A stretch of 64,000 nucleotides of DNA from Typhlomys cinereus (lineage: Eukaryota > Chordata > Mammalia > Rodentia > Platacanthomyidae), in the NCBI GenBank assembly GCA_023101885.1, contig JALPQD010000247.1, positions 1,007,230-1,071,229 of the forward strand, given 5' to 3'. Both the position numbers and the translations under genes were made by a program. Under the pieces are notes generated by a model, which did no database searches, was not told the origin of the DNA, and saw nothing but the letters and a program-made list of their open reading frames with translations. Every line of letters begins with the position of its first letter. Position 1 is the first letter of the stretch. Shown piece after piece: positions 47,056 to 58,705 of the stretch.

Positions 47056-47143
47056 GAAATACAGTAGAGCACAAATGGACTGAGACAATTAGGATCCGAC
47101 CTCATTCTTTTGTCTTTAGATATCTAATTTCCATATAAAGTAT

Positions 47144-47566
47144 CGGTTGCAGTCAGCCTGCATGGTTGCTGATAAATGACCATCAAAAGGCTTAAGGGAA
47201 CAAGGGGTTTATTGTTTCTTATGATTGTCTGGTTACAGTTCTCAGTCCAGCTTGACAGGAGAGCTCACGCCAATACCAGGGCCGAGGGAACTGGCCACAC
47301 CATCTGTACATAATGGCTGAGAGAGGGACGATCCTTACTTGCCAGACCAGCATGTCTAGCCAAATGTACAGAAGGATGCTGACTTTCTCAACCAATCCTC
47401 AGTATTTTATTTACCTGTTCAGGGCCAGTCCCGCCCACCATGGACTGGGCCTTCCCCATCAGCTAGACAATCTCTTGTAGGTTTGCTCTGGGCTTAACCA
47501 TTAATTCTCTACCAATGTGCCCGGAGCTCAAATCCTCAACTGTCAAGTTGATGTAAGATCGCAACT
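47144..47566 (+). mobile_element. ORR1-like MaLR LTR
   Basis: The order shared with 50200-50610 is aggggtttattg, gtctggttacagttctcagt, ccataccaggg-type, gagggaactggccacacc, cttgccagaccagcatgtct, catggactgggccttcccca, tctagacaatctcttg-type and caactgtcaagttgatg. Confidence 0.75.
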
Positions 47567-47867
47567 TGCTCTATTGGACCATATTTGGTTGAATATTATA
47601 TTTTATATGCTTTGGTCACAGCGCAAAATTTACCTTGTGTCTCCCCATCTTTATATTGTTTAACGAGAATACTTTTCACTTACATGACACCCCTCCCTCA
47701 TCACAAGAGAACATTGTTTTGTTATGGGAAAAAGAAAAAGGAGGTGCTTGCAGGCATGCATGCTACGGCACCCTGGTAGAGATCAGAGGACAACTTTTAG
47801 GAGTCGTTTTTTCAGTGATGTACATATGGGAACAGAAGGACACTCTATACCACAACCCACTGAAAGC

Positions 47868-47947
47868 ATTCAGTCTTTTCTGCCCATGAACTCGTCCTGT
47901 ATCACAAGTATTCAGTCTTTTCTGCCCATGAACTCGTCCTGTATCAC
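47868..47947 (+). repeat. Perfect 38-bp tandem pair, period 42
   Basis: attcagtcttttctgcccat and the 18 bases after it occur at 47868-47905 and again, unchanged, at 47910-47947, separated by aagt. A recent local duplication in unassigned sequence. Confidence 0.95.
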
Positions 47948-48067
47948 CCACTCCCTGTGCCATCTTGGGTTTTCCTGGGGCTACAGATCTTAGGGTGCTG
48001 CTCTTGTTATGCTTTGTTTTATACCACTAGGAGCTTCCAAATAAAGCACTGAGCGAACAATTGCTGC

Positions 48068-48115
48068 TGATGTGCGTGCGCGCGTGCGTGCGTGCGTGTG
48101 TGTGTTTGTGTGTGT
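48068..48115 (+). repeat. (CG/TG)n microsatellite
   Basis: gatgtgcgtgcgcgcgtgcg followed by TG repeats. Alternating purine-pyrimidine. Confidence 0.85.
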
Positions 48116-48459
48116 TATAGGTCTAAACTCCAGACCAAGGGCCCAGAAACAGAATTCTGAGTCACATACAAAATCCACAGGGTCCAGGGGGATTTTAGAC
48201 TTTTGAATTTGTTTATCGACTTCTTCTAAAAGGTCGGTTTTAAAATGCAGAATCACACCCACAAAGAATGCTAAATCCCCCCCCCACGCATTCCATAGAC
48301 TGTAACATGAGAAGGAAACTGAGAGTCTGTGTTGTCCATGCTGGGAACCCACCCACCACTCTCTCCACTTCTACCACCTCCAGACCCCTCCCAGAGCATT
48401 GTTGTGAGCTGGAGGAGGACTTTGATTTCCTAGGAAGAACTGTAAGATCATTGCTTCTG

Positions 48460-48592
48460 GGGCTGGAAAATTAGCGCATCGTGACTCATGCTTGTAATTC
48501 AAGCACTTAGGAGACTGAGGCAGGAGGATTGCCATAAGTTCAAGGATAGCCTGAGCTACATAGCAAGACCCTGCCTCAAAAAAAAAAAGGGA
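48460..48592 (+). mobile_element. B1 SINE
   Basis: gactcatgcttgtaattcaa, gcacttaggagactgaggca, ggaggattgccataagttca, gcctgagctacatagcaaga and ccctgcctc plus an A run. An A/G-rich low-complexity run follows to about 48720. Confidence 0.85.
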
Positions 48593-49419
48593 ACAAAGAA
48601 GGAAAACAGGAAAAAGAGAATGGGGAAAGGAAAATGAGCAGAGAAAGGAAGGGGGAAGAAAGAAAGAGAAAAAAATAGAAAAGTAAGGAAAATGGAAAAC
48701 AAAAGAGAGAGAAAGGAACGGCTGATGGTCTGCTCTGGCCTTATCTCCCCTCAGGAACCTGCCAACACCACCCCAGTAGGTAGTGTGATCTGACTTGTTT
48801 TGAACAAGCCAAAGGGAAGTTCCTTGACAATTCTGTGGTGGTGTTTTACAACTTGAATCGCCATCTTTTACTTCTCCTTTGCCAGTTTCAACCTAGTTGC
48901 AGTTTCAAATCCAGTGAGAGTCAGGAGCCTCGCTTCAGGGACAAGGGATCCCACTGCACTTCAGGCTGAGATGGGGAAGACGGAGAGGCTTTAGGGACCC
49001 CACTAATGCCTCTCTCTTCCCCATAAATTGCCCTGGTGAGTACACAGAGCAGGAGGGAGGGGGCAGGCGCCTGTCAGACTTGCCAGCCGCAGCGGCTTGG
49101 CCCTTGGTCTCTCTATCACTCAGCTTTTTCTGTAGATTCGGGCTTCCAGAGGGGTTTCTGAATCTTTTCCTGAGACGGAAGAGGGGCTCAAGGAGGAGCC
49201 GTCCTCCTTTGCACCCAGCTGTGGATGGCTCTGCTGGTCGGGGTGCTAGGCAGCTCAAGGAGGTCCAGGCCAGCAGAGGACAAATGCACGGCGGAGAAGT
49301 GCTGCTGAGGGAGGCGCAGGCGGGGAATCCCAGGGGACTGCCTGGCCCTGCCTGGGGTTTAAGGAAGGGACATTTCAGGCAGTGCTGCAGCAGGTAGAAA
49401 GAGCCAGCAGGAGCTGACT

Positions 49420-49600
49420 AAGCTAACAAGAAGAAGATGCCTAAAGGGCGACCTGCACATGCAAAAGCTCTGGGAACCCCAGACAAACCGATAAGGCAGT
49501 CGAATCATTAGGGATGATTTCTGAAGTCACCCTTGGGCCTCCACAGACACACACTCATATGCCCTCTAATGTACACACAAAAAAGTGCAAGAAAATCTGG
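49420..49600 (+). mobile_element. Older-type B2-like SINE, 3' part
   Basis: Lacks the head. It has agggcgacctgcacatgc, gataaggcagtcgaatcatt, ggatgatttctgaagtcacc, cttgggcctccacagac and tatgccctctaatg, the right half of the family. Confidence 0.65.
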
Positions 49601-49602
49601 AG

Positions 49603-49700
49603 TAGTGGTGCATGCCTGGAACATAGAGGCAGAGAGCTGAGGCAGGGGGATAACCTGCGCTGCTGAAGTGGTCATCTGAAAACACAGTGCAAGAAAGCCA
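49603..49700 (+). mobile_element. B1 SINE fragment
   Basis: ggagtagtggtgcatgcctgg, gaggcagagagctgaggcag and gaaaacacagtgcaagaaa follow a decayed B1. Confidence 0.5.
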
Positions 49701-50074
49701 AACGTCGCTGGAGAGGTGCGGAAGGTTCTGCTTCGCTGCAGACACCCTGGCTGCTGCTGCTGCTGCTGACCCCAGGCCCTCTGGTCTCCTGTACTGTCTC
49801 TGCTGAAGCCCTAAAAGCCGCTGGATGCAACATATTCACCTTCATTACGCTCCTGCTTCTTGTTCTACAACGCTGTCATCAAAATAGGTCATCGCTGTCC
49901 CAGAAGTGCCCCATCAAAGAAAGGAAGTTCATCATCCAGCTGAAGGGTCAGCTCGTTCTATACCCAGAGGGTCTTTGGGAGGCAGCATGGCTCAGTGCCC
50001 AGAACTGTGGGCTCTGGGCCAAGCAGAGCTGAGTTACAGTCCCAGTTCTACCACTAATGAGCCAAAGTGTGATA

Positions 50075-50079
<5 letters not shown>

Positions 50080-50111
<32 letters not shown>
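50080..50111 (+). repeat. (GT)n microsatellite
   Basis: About 30 nt of perfect GT. Confidence 0.92.
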
Positions 50112-50112
<1 letters not shown>

Positions 50113-50194
50113 GGTTTTCATCTGTGACTCCTAGCTCACGACTCCCTCCTTCAATATAAGCCATAGAAACTATAATTTCTCATTCCCAAAACAG

Positions 50195-50612
50195 GTCTAG
50201 AGACTCTAACTTTCCCCAATATGGCAGTCTGCATTGTTGATGATAAAAACATACATGACCAAGGTGCTATAGGGATCAAGGGATTTTATTCTGATTTAAG
50301 GTTTGTCTGGTTGCAGTTCCTTATCCAGTCTAGCGGGAGAGCCCACACCAACACCAAGGGCAGAGGGAACTGACCACACCGTATCTACAGGACAGCTGAG
50401 AGAAGGACAATCCTCACTTGCCAGACCAGCATGTCTGACCAAGTGTACAGAAAGATGCCAACCTCCTTACCCACCTCCTTCCATCTTATTCACCTGCCCA
50501 GACATAAGCACCATCCGCCTTGGGCTGGGCCTCCCCACCAATCGGACCATCTCCTGCAGCCTTGCTCAGGCTTAACTCAACCACCAGTTCTTTACAAATG
50601 TGATGCTAGAAT
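50195..50612 (+). mobile_element. ORR1-like MaLR LTR
   Basis: Same block order as 47144-47566: gggattttattctgatttaa, gtctggttgcagttccttat, gagagcccacaccaacacca, gagggaactgaccacacc, cttgccagaccagcatgtct, cttgggctgggcctcccca, tcctgcagccttgctcagg. The usual ctgtcaagttgac end is lost. Confidence 0.75.
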
Positions 50613-50884
50613 GATTTCAAAAATGCCTTGTATGGAATTATAATCTGATTAAGTAAAACCAAAAGTCACTAGGGTTGGACAAGTGATTTAGAACATGACC
50701 TTTTCTTAAAAATGGGGTTTCATTCCTTTTTGTTTTGTGACCCCCACCCCCAGGTTTGCCCAGGATCAGCTCAGGTATAGAATGACTGAAGATCGTTGGG
50801 CTCATTGGTAGGTATGCGACTGGAGATGATGACTGATCTTTCTCGCAGAATCCATCAGAAGCCAATAGTTCAACAGGAAGGACA

Positions 50885-51285
50885 TCTTAGTTTCATGTGT
50901 GGTTGCTACAATGAATATGTGGCCCAAACAATCTAGGAAAAGAAGGGCTTGTCCGTGTTCTTGATTCTAGGTCTATTATGACAGGGGAGTTACCAGCATG
51001 GACTAGGACCCCTGACCACAACATACCCACAGAGTTAAGAGAAAGACAGAGACCCCGAAATACCTTCTAGCTTGTCAGATTTCTAATTCCAATCAGCCTC
51101 TTTGTCCCATCCACCTGCTTAGGGAATGGCCCCATCCATTATGAATTGGTTTTTCCTACGTCAAATGGATAATCTCTTACATGCTTACCAGAAGCCTGAT
51201 TTAACTAAGTAATTTTTCATAATTTGCCTGCAGGCCCATATTTTCAAGTGTCAACTTGACACCTAAACTGTCACTGAGGGGAAGG
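50885..51285 (+). mobile_element. ORR1-like MaLR LTR
   Basis: gtggttgctacaatgaatat, gacaggggagttaccagcat, ccctgaccacaacatacc, ccatccattatgaattgg, ggataatctcttacatgctt and aagtgtcaacttgacaccta: third LTR of this type within 4 kb. Confidence 0.7.
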
Positions 51286-51483
51286 GCTCTGTGAGCATGA
51301 CTGACTGTGCTCACATCCAGTGCAGCAGCCATGGTTGCTATGAGATCAGGAATTGTGTGGCGACATTATCAGCTTCTCCCTGTCTTCTGTCTCTTACATT
51401 TGTCTAGCCCCTTTTCAAAGATTCCGGAGCCTTAGGAGGGAGCTGCCCACCATGCTGTCTTAAAATGTGCCTTTAAAAATATC

Positions 51484-51600
51484 CTGAGGGCTAGATGTAA
51501 GTATCAGTGCTAGGGGCTTGTTTAGTATACGAGAGGTTCTGTATTCTGTCTGGACCACCAGAAAAAAATAGCAAAAAAAAATAAATAAATAAACGAACAA
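51484..51600 (+). mobile_element. ID-type SINE
   Basis: gagggctagatgtaagtatc, agtgctaggggcttgtttag, tatacgagaggttctgtatt, ctgtctggaccaccag, then an A-rich tail with aataaataaataaa: the ID (tRNA-Ala/BC1-type) order, diverged. Confidence 0.65.
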
Positions 51601-51717
51601 GAAAGGGAGGCAAGAACAACAACAACAAAAAGTTTCAGAAAGGATCCTGCTGCATTTCCTTAAAGCAGGATTACTGCCCAGAGCCAAGAAGACACTGAAC
51701 GGACACACCTGGCTCGG

Positions 51718-52533
51718 TGTGCTCCTCAAGGTTCTCCAGAGAAAAGAATTAGCAAGCAGTTACATGTAATTGCAAGAGAGAACTTATTAGATTGGCTCAC
51801 AGGGTCCAAAGCTGAAATGGCTATGCAAGGTAAAAGGTCAGGAAAATGGGTGAATTGCTCAATTCAAGAAACTAAAAAACTTGGAACAAAAGAAAGAGAC
51901 CAATATATAACTCTAGTCCAAGACAGAATACCTGGGAGTCCTGAAGCTGCTGCTGAAATCCACATTTAAAGACTGAAGATCTGGGAGCTGGGGAGATGGC
52001 TCTGGGGTTAAAGCCTTTGCCTCCCAAGCAAAAGGACCTGAGTTCGCATCCTAGATCTTCTGTAAAAATGTCGGGTGGATTTGGTGATGGCCTGCACTTC
52101 TATTCTTGGAAAGCAGGGCCGGGGACACCCCAAAGCAAAACATTAAGGAGGTAGAGCAATTCAAGGTGGTGTCTGAGGTCAACCTTGGATTTCCACAAGT
52201 ATATGTATTCAAGTGCCCAGTTATACACACACACGCACACACATGCACACACGTGCACGCATGCGTGCACTAAAAAAAAAAAGACTGAAGAAGCTGGAGT
52301 GTGACGGACACAGATGCTGGTGGCGGCAGAAAGACGCAGGTCAAGAAGGGTGGAATGCTGGATGCCTGAACCCCTCCTTCTGCATTTGTGGGGCATCAGT
52401 CTTTCAGCCAGTCCTACCTACATCCAAGTTGGGTCTTCCCACACCATTCACTCCTCCACATGCCAATCTTCTCTTGATACCCAGTGATCTAGGTTTTCCT
52501 CATTCCAGTCAGGTTGACAGTCAAATTTAAACA
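51718..52533 (+). mobile_element. MaLR-type LTR carrying a SINE insertion
   Basis: It starts like the solo LTRs (tgtgctcctcaaggttctccagagaaa), has attggctcacagggtcc, and ends ccagtcaggttgacagtcaaatttaaaca. A SINE (about 51986-52280) sits in the middle, flanked by aaagactgaaga (51968-51979 and about 52281-52292). No clear 5-bp duplication of the LTR itself was found. Confidence 0.65.
51983..52278 (+). mobile_element. Older-type B2-like SINE inside a MaLR LTR
   Basis: Head gggagctggggagatggctctggggttaaagcc, B-box region gagttcgcatcct, ggaggtagagcaattcaagg, then a (ca)n/(cg) tail with acgtgcacgcatgcgtgcac. Flanking aaagactgaaga repeats mark the target duplication, so the SINE is younger than the LTR. 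Confidence 0.88.
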
Positions 52534-53009
52534 GGATACTTAGTTTCACCTCCTAGTCTATTAGCATTGGATGCTGTATGTTTTATTAACCACATTTCAA
52601 CATGGTTGTTCATGTATCAATTATGCCTATGCAATGAACTCTGCTTGAAAACCCACAGTACAGAATTTTTGGACAAACATATGCACAGTCCAGGAGGGCG
52701 GGGCTTCTGGAGAAGTATACAAGTGCCAGCCTTTCACTCTACTTTTTTTTCCTGTACATTTTCCCTATGCATTTTTTTCCATAGGTGTCCTTCAGAATGT
52801 ACCAGTAAACATAGTTGTTTCCTTGAATCCTGTGAATTACTTGAGCACATTATATAAACATGGAAGAAAGGAGTTATGGGAGCCTGATTCATAGTTCATT
52901 GCTCAGATCATGTGTAACAACTTAGGGCCTGTGATTGGCATCTGGCTAGGGGTTAGCTTCTGGGACGGAGCCCTTGACCTGTGGGATCTAACACATAGAA
53001 TATAATCTT

Positions 53010-53092
53010 TTTATAGTTCTTGGGATTGAAGCCAGGACTTCACACATGCGAGACAAGTACTCTGTGCCCTTTGAGCTGTGCCCCAGTCTAGG
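53010..53092 (-). mobile_element. ID-type SINE, antisense
   Basis: gttcttgggattgaagccag, gacttcacacatgcgagac, aagtactctgtgccctttga and gctgtgccccag are the complement of an ID element. Confidence 0.65.
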
Positions 53093-53094
53093 GG

Positions 53095-55410
53095 AGAGCT
53101 TAGTGAGAGGACACCCAGCTGGCGTCAGCAGCAGGATAGCTCCCTAAATGCCATATCAGAGGCAGTCTGGGTTGAGAGAGTACAGCAGGAGAAATGGGGT
53201 GCTTTGGAGTTTAACCAAAGAAATAAACCATTTCTTTTCACAGGGGAATCAGGCAGGTCACTGACCCTCGTTTGCAAGATGGAGATGGAATGATCATCCA
53301 CTGAGACAGATTGTGTCCAAAGCACACAGCATGCCAGAGTAAAAATGCAACACATCAGGTAATGCAATTTGTACTGGTTGATGGATGGGCCAGGATGAAG
53401 AAGGCAAGGAGGCAGCCTCCCGCTTCCTCTCCAAACACCCCACATTTGGGTTTTCTCTCTACAGTTTCTTCTCCATCAGCATGAAAGTTCAGTTTATATT
53501 ATACAAGTTTAAAGCAAGGCTAAAATGAGAACCTGCTAATAGGTCAGGTAGAATCAGCCCGGACTTCCAGTGTTTGGAACCCAGTTTCTTCTACTTTGTC
53601 ACTCTGGTATTGCCTTGTCCAACTGATTTGAATGGCTCACATTGAAGACTGTAGGAATGGGTGAGAAGGAAGGTGCAGGCCACACTCCTTCCCCTGGTAG
53701 ACATCCTGGAAAGAGTCTCCATTACTTCAGTTCACTTCCTCTCAGCTTAGGTCTTGGTCAAATGGCTGTAAGTAGCTGTGAGGCTGCAAAGTTGGGCAGC
53801 TGTGTGCTGGCTCTTTAAGGGCCAGAATGGCTTGCACTGCCCCCAGCTAGCGCTGGGCTCTTCAGCCATAGGTGATGTCCACATGGAAGGAGGATGATTG
53901 CTAAGCCAGCTCAGACCCGATGTGCAGAGAAGTGCCTCAGTGTACCCTTCTGTTCAGACATTGCAGAAACAGGAATGGGAGCAAGCAAAGACTTTGAGCA
54001 ACCATGGAGAACACGTCTCCCAGTGGTTGCCAGCTGACACTGGGAATTGACAGGTAACTGATGGCCAGTCCTTGGGTACAGAAAAAGACACCAAGGGAGA
54101 AAATTTAGTTTAGAAAAAAAAATTCATCAAAATCTGCAGTGCTCAGAACCTTCTGTTCTGGAAAACAAGTTCACAAAGACAAAGATTTTGTTTTATTTTT
54201 GTCTTGTTTTGAAAAGGTATATGGAAGACATAAAAAGAAAGAGAAGTCTTCCTCACGCAGAGGTAGGGGCAGAGTGTCATGTGTAGCCTTGGAGACTTCA
54301 GTCCATAGCCCTGAAAATACAGACCTGCATTCTGGAACTCCCTTCTTGGCTCCAGGCACGCTCTGGTTCCCTACTTTGTAATGCCCTCAAGACCAACAAT
54401 TCCCATCCTCCTCTTCCCCAATGATTTCTCACTCTTGACATATTCCCCTCTGTCCTGTGTATAACCCTCAAGCCAGCTCCAGCCACGGCAACAAATATGT
54501 CATGCCCTTCACGAAAGACAGTTTTCACATCTGCTTTACAAACAGGCGTCTTCATGCCTTTTCCACGCCTTTTCCACGTGGCCATGAATATTAACAGAAA
54601 AAGCATTTTCCTCCTCTCTGGGCCCCAGGGGGGAGCTCTATCATCAGAAGCAGGGAAGTGATGAGAAAACAAGAAATCCTGCTGCAGAGCGCTTTCTCCA
54701 AGTAGTTTTCCAGAGGCTCATGGGACTGCGGCACCCTGTGAGCGGTAAATCACGCACGCATGGAGCCTGGCGAAGTTGTCTCTGGGCTCACCCCGTGACG
54801 TGGCCCTTTCTCAAAGTGTCCCTGCAGAGCAAGTGCTGTAGACTCACTTCAGAGACAGTGACTGGGGCTGGGTAGAACCCTTCACTGCCTGCCCCTTGTG
54901 TGCTGCTGGCCCACCAGGGCCCTCACATAGGCACACGCTCCACCGTGTGACTATGTGCTATAGGGGCTCCGCTTGGAAAGTGCAGTGGTCCTAAATAAGG
55001 CCCAGCGTAGCTGCGGCTCCACCTTCTGGAGAAACCCTTCCTACAGGTTTGCATGGAGTTAGAACACTGCAACGTCTTTAAATACGACCCAGGGGCTGTC
55101 AGCAATTGGCTTCTACATGCAATTAGTGTAAGGAAACATCTGGCTGGCCTGCAAACGTAGGGACCCAAGCTAAAATGCCAGCACCAAGACGCCTGCCTGA
55201 CCTCATCTCCCTTCCTTCCACCTATTTACCCCCAAACTTAACACTCACACAAGTTATTGTCCTATGGCGTTTTTTCCTCTGGACACAGCTTAATGCCACA
55301 TTAGACTTTACCCCACTCTAAGCTACGAAGGATGTTGACACATCCTATCCTGGAGAAAGTCTCAACGAGCAAACAGCTAGTTAGGCTCAGGAAGTTCCTA
55401 AAACTAACAA
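53095..55410. other. Unique stretch
   Basis: Repeat-poor, with no gene recognised. A weak CTCF-like core (10/12) is at 53839-53850, minus. Block 55030-55160 (caattggcttctacatgcaa, ttagtgtaagg) looks enhancer-like without further support. Confidence 0.4.
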
Positions 55411-55413
55411 TTT

Positions 55414-55772
55414 TGTGAAAGGGAGAGTCCCCTCCCCTAGGATGTAGAAAAGCAATAAGCAACAGCCAGGAGAGGAAATGTTCCTGTCAGACAAGTAGTT
55501 AAAATGGAGACTGTTGAGAAGCCCAGGTCAGTCTGAAGAAGACTCTGGAGTCAGCAAGTCCGGAGGAGACTCCTGAGCAGACCTGTCAACAAGGCAGAAG
55601 AGTCGAGCAGCCTGTAGGAGGCCAAGGGGCGGACGGTTTCTCATGATAGAGCTGCCTTTGAGTCGTCCCTGCTTCTGTCAGTGACCCTCGCCCATACTCC
55701 TGCAAATAGCCCCAATAAACTTGTTGGTTTGTCAAGCTGGACCTTGGCACAACTGTTATTTTGATCTACCAT
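55414..55772 (+). mobile_element. Probable ERV-type solo LTR
   Basis: Starts TGTGAAAGGGAGAGTCCCC. It has an AATAAA signal at 55714-55719 followed by a GT-rich stretch (cttgttggtttgtc), as in an R/U5 boundary. The 3' border near 55760-55772 is uncertain, and I see neither a convincing target duplication nor a primer-binding site. Confidence 0.5.
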
Positions 55773-56069
55773 CAAACCCATCTGGGGTGGATAGATGGTT
55801 GTGTGGCATCTCCCGAGAAAAGGAGTATTCACAAAATAGTGATGGACAGCTGTGACTTGGACCATCTCTGATTCTTACATTCAGTCAAGTATGGTAATGG
55901 CAGAGATGCAGAATGGTAAGTGTGCAGTAACGTATCACTGTGCAAACACCACAGCATGTCCTACAATAGCTAAGATAACCTCACATCACTAAATGACATA
56001 ATCTTACGGAGCCACTATCACGTGTGTGGTCCATCATTAATCAGTCTGTAGGACATGGCTGTGTTTACC

Positions 56070-56083
56070 AAAAAAAAGGGAGG

Positions 56084-56164
<81 letters not shown>

Positions 56165-56212
56165 GAGAGAGAAAGAAAGAAGGAAGGAAGAAGGAAGGAA
56201 GAAAGAAGAAAG

Positions 56213-56251
<39 letters not shown>

Positions 56252-56253
56252 AA

Positions 56254-56328
<75 letters not shown>
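56070..56328 (+). repeat. 259-nt uninterrupted homopurine tract
   Basis: An A run and (gagg)n, then (GA)n to about 56165, a mixed aggaagg section, then (GAAA)n to 56328, with no pyrimidine. Mirror-repeat segments can form intramolecular triplex (H-DNA). The RERERE- and KKERKKE-type frames here are artefacts. Confidence 0.97.
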
Positions 56329-57260
56329 CGAGCTAGTTCTGCTTTGAGTGCTGGCAACTTCAGCATGCTCAGCATTCTTGCCTGTAATTCCTGAGGCTTG
56401 GAAGCTGAGTGGGAGAAGCGTCCTCAGGTTCAGTCAGCTTTCTGAGACTGTAGTCTGCTCCCTCCTCCTGCTGTCCAGAATTACCCCCACCCTCACTCCT
56501 TCAGCATGGTGGTCTTGCAGTGGCACCAGCTCAGGTGGACGGACACCTGAGGGGGGTCCCTAAAGTTAGGAGCCTCGTGATTCTTTACACAGAAATTATT
56601 TTTTTCCTCAGCACTAGCATTTGGAAGCCTTCTTCTCTCATACAAAGGAGTCCCCTCCCTCGCCTGGGGGCAGCTCAGCAGGGAAGGAGCAAGCTACGAA
56701 GCCAGCATATGCCATGCTCTGTCCTGTCCTTGCCTCTCCAGAGCCTGGCAGCTATTGTAGAGGTGTAGTAGAAACAGATATTGTTGCATTGAGTCCTTGG
56801 GTACCACAGTAGGCAGTGGCTACCGTCTAACATTACCTTTTCCCTGTCTTCCACACACCCCACTCTTCCGCATGGTTCCCTAAACCCCAAGATGGGAAAT
56901 AGTTTAGCTGTCCCAAATAGGGCTGAGCATCCACAGACACTTTTACTTGACATGACGGCCTCTCGCGATCCCCTTCATTACACAGCTTCCGTTGCACATG
57001 GGTCTTTTTCAGTTGGGTGCTGAGGGCTTTTGTTGATAATTTTACAACTCCCTCATTCACCCCCGAGTCTTGTGATGGGGATGGGGATGACTTAATATCC
57101 TGTTCAGGCATAAGCAGTCCATAGTCACTTATTTTCTACATTTTGTCAAATTACGATTTTCTGTGATTAACACCTTCCAGGAAAAAGGAAGCCTTTATAT
57201 TAAGTGTCGAGTGCTCGCCCAATCTATGGGTATAATAACAGTTGTTAAGAAGGTAATTCA

Positions 57261-57552
57261 GGGACTGCAGAGGTGGCTCAGGAGTTAAGCCTCTGCCCTG
57301 CAGGCGGAAGGTCCTGAGTTCGGATCCTAGACCCCACGTATAGATCCCGGGAGGAAGCAGGGGTGGCCTGTGTTTCTGGTCCTGGTAGGGCGGAGCCTGT
57401 AAATCCCGGGGCAGAGTAAACAAGGACGAGGTGGAGGCGGTCCATGGTGGTTCCTGAATTCATCCATGGTTCTACACACACACACACATACATGCATACA
57501 CACGCATACACACACAATTGAATAAACAATAAATAATAAAAAAATTTAAAAA
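57261..57552 (+). mobile_element. Young B2-like SINE with 14-bp target duplication
   Basis: The duplication aagaaggtaattca (57247-57260) and aagaaggcaattca (57553-57566) has one mismatch. A box GGTGGCTCAGGAGT; B box gagttcggatcct. Right half as in the 9552 copy. Tail (ca)n then aataaacaataaataataaa. Confidence 0.93.
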
Positions 57553-57599
57553 AGAAGGCAATTCAATATAGTGTCATTATAGTTAAACTTTTGTAGCTT

Positions 57600-58215
57600 G
57601 CATTCCTCGTAAGGCCTATAGCCTACTCTTTCATAGGTCCTTGCTCTACTTTACAGTACCAAGAATGTGATCTCTGATGACATACCTTCCTTTCTTAAGC
57701 TTGGCTGCGATCACCCTGCGTTCCACTTGGACAATCCAGAATAACTTTCCTTCTCATCAGCCTTGATTTGAATACTTCTTTTGCCACTGGCTGACCCTTC
57801 CTGGTTCCTGGACAAGGACTGTCTATGAGGCCATCAGTGAGTCTGCCGCAGGAGGGAGGAAGCAGAGTAGTATGAATGCATAACTGGAGTCAAAGAAAGT
57901 GTCAGGTACTCTCAGAGGGACTGAGGTTCTGCGTTAGCCGAATGAAGCAAGGCAGCGGGCCCAGGGAAAGTGTAAGCCAGCGCCTGAAGCTCTGGTCCCC
58001 ATCTGGTCGAGCCTAAGAGCAGAGGCAGTGTCAGAGGCCGACACTTAAGTGCGGATTGAACGGTCTTGCCGCTCCGGAGGGCTTGGTTCTAACCCATGCA
58101 ACAGAGCCTGCTGGAGGCCTGTCAGAAATAAAGGAATGGGAGAACGGGAGATTGGAGCTGAGATGGGGCTAGACTAACGGAAGTCCCTTCCTTGCTCAGA
58201 ATCCTTCTTAGGGAA
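57600..58215. other. Unique stretch
   Basis: No gene or repeat recognised between the young SINE and the ERV LTR. Confidence 0.4.
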
Positions 58216-58220
58216 TTGGG

Positions 58221-58516
58221 TGTGAATGTTATATGTTAGGGATATTAAACACAGAATGACTCAAGCTGCCTCCCACCTCTGATGTATGTGTCAGACAAAG
58301 AACCTCTCACAGCCCCCAGTCTCTTTAGATATGGCAGCTCCGTCCTGCCGAGGACAATTCCACAGCCCCAGTCCACCTGCAACTAAGATTAAGCTGGCAC
58401 ATTCTCCCAAGGACTTTCACCCACCCCAAGACTAACCCCCCTTCTCATCGTGGTCACATGACCATGCCCCAATAACAGACCCTACAAACTAGATTTCGGC
58501 TTTCTCTGCCTCTCTG

Positions 58517-58547
<31 letters not shown>

Positions 58548-58682
58548 GAGACAGCCATGCTGCTTGCCTATTTTGTCCTCCTGATTGCTTGGTAATAAAT
58601 CTCCTTGTTCTCTAAGTGCTGGTTTTGGTGTGACTTTGTGTCCCTGAACATTCGGGGTAGCAGGGCTTCCCAGGAGCCCCCA
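58221..58682 (+). mobile_element. Class I ERV-type 5' LTR remnant
   Basis: It is about 462 bp long, from TGTGAATGTTATATG to a CCCCA end. It contains a (tctctg)n tract (58502-58548) and AATAAA at 58594-58599 with a T/G-rich stretch after it. It is followed after 3 nt by a primer-binding-site-like sequence (58686-58701), which makes it a 5' LTR rather than a solo LTR. The body after the site is replaced by a MaLR LTR, and no gag/pol/env frame is present. This is an old, broken copy. Confidence 0.7.
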
Positions 58683-58685
58683 CGT

Positions 58686-58701
58686 TGGTGCCATGACTCG
58701 G
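58686..58701 (+). other. Primer-binding-site-like sequence, tRNA-His type
   Basis: TGGTGCCATGACTCGG differs at one base from the complement of the tRNA-His 3' end used by HERV-H-like class I elements. Position and spacing after the LTR end are as expected. Confidence 0.7.
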
Positions 58702-58705
58702 TAAC

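Noticed and set aside
56024..56375. RERERE / KKERKKE and FLSFFLSF frames
   Set aside because: Translation of the homopurine tract.
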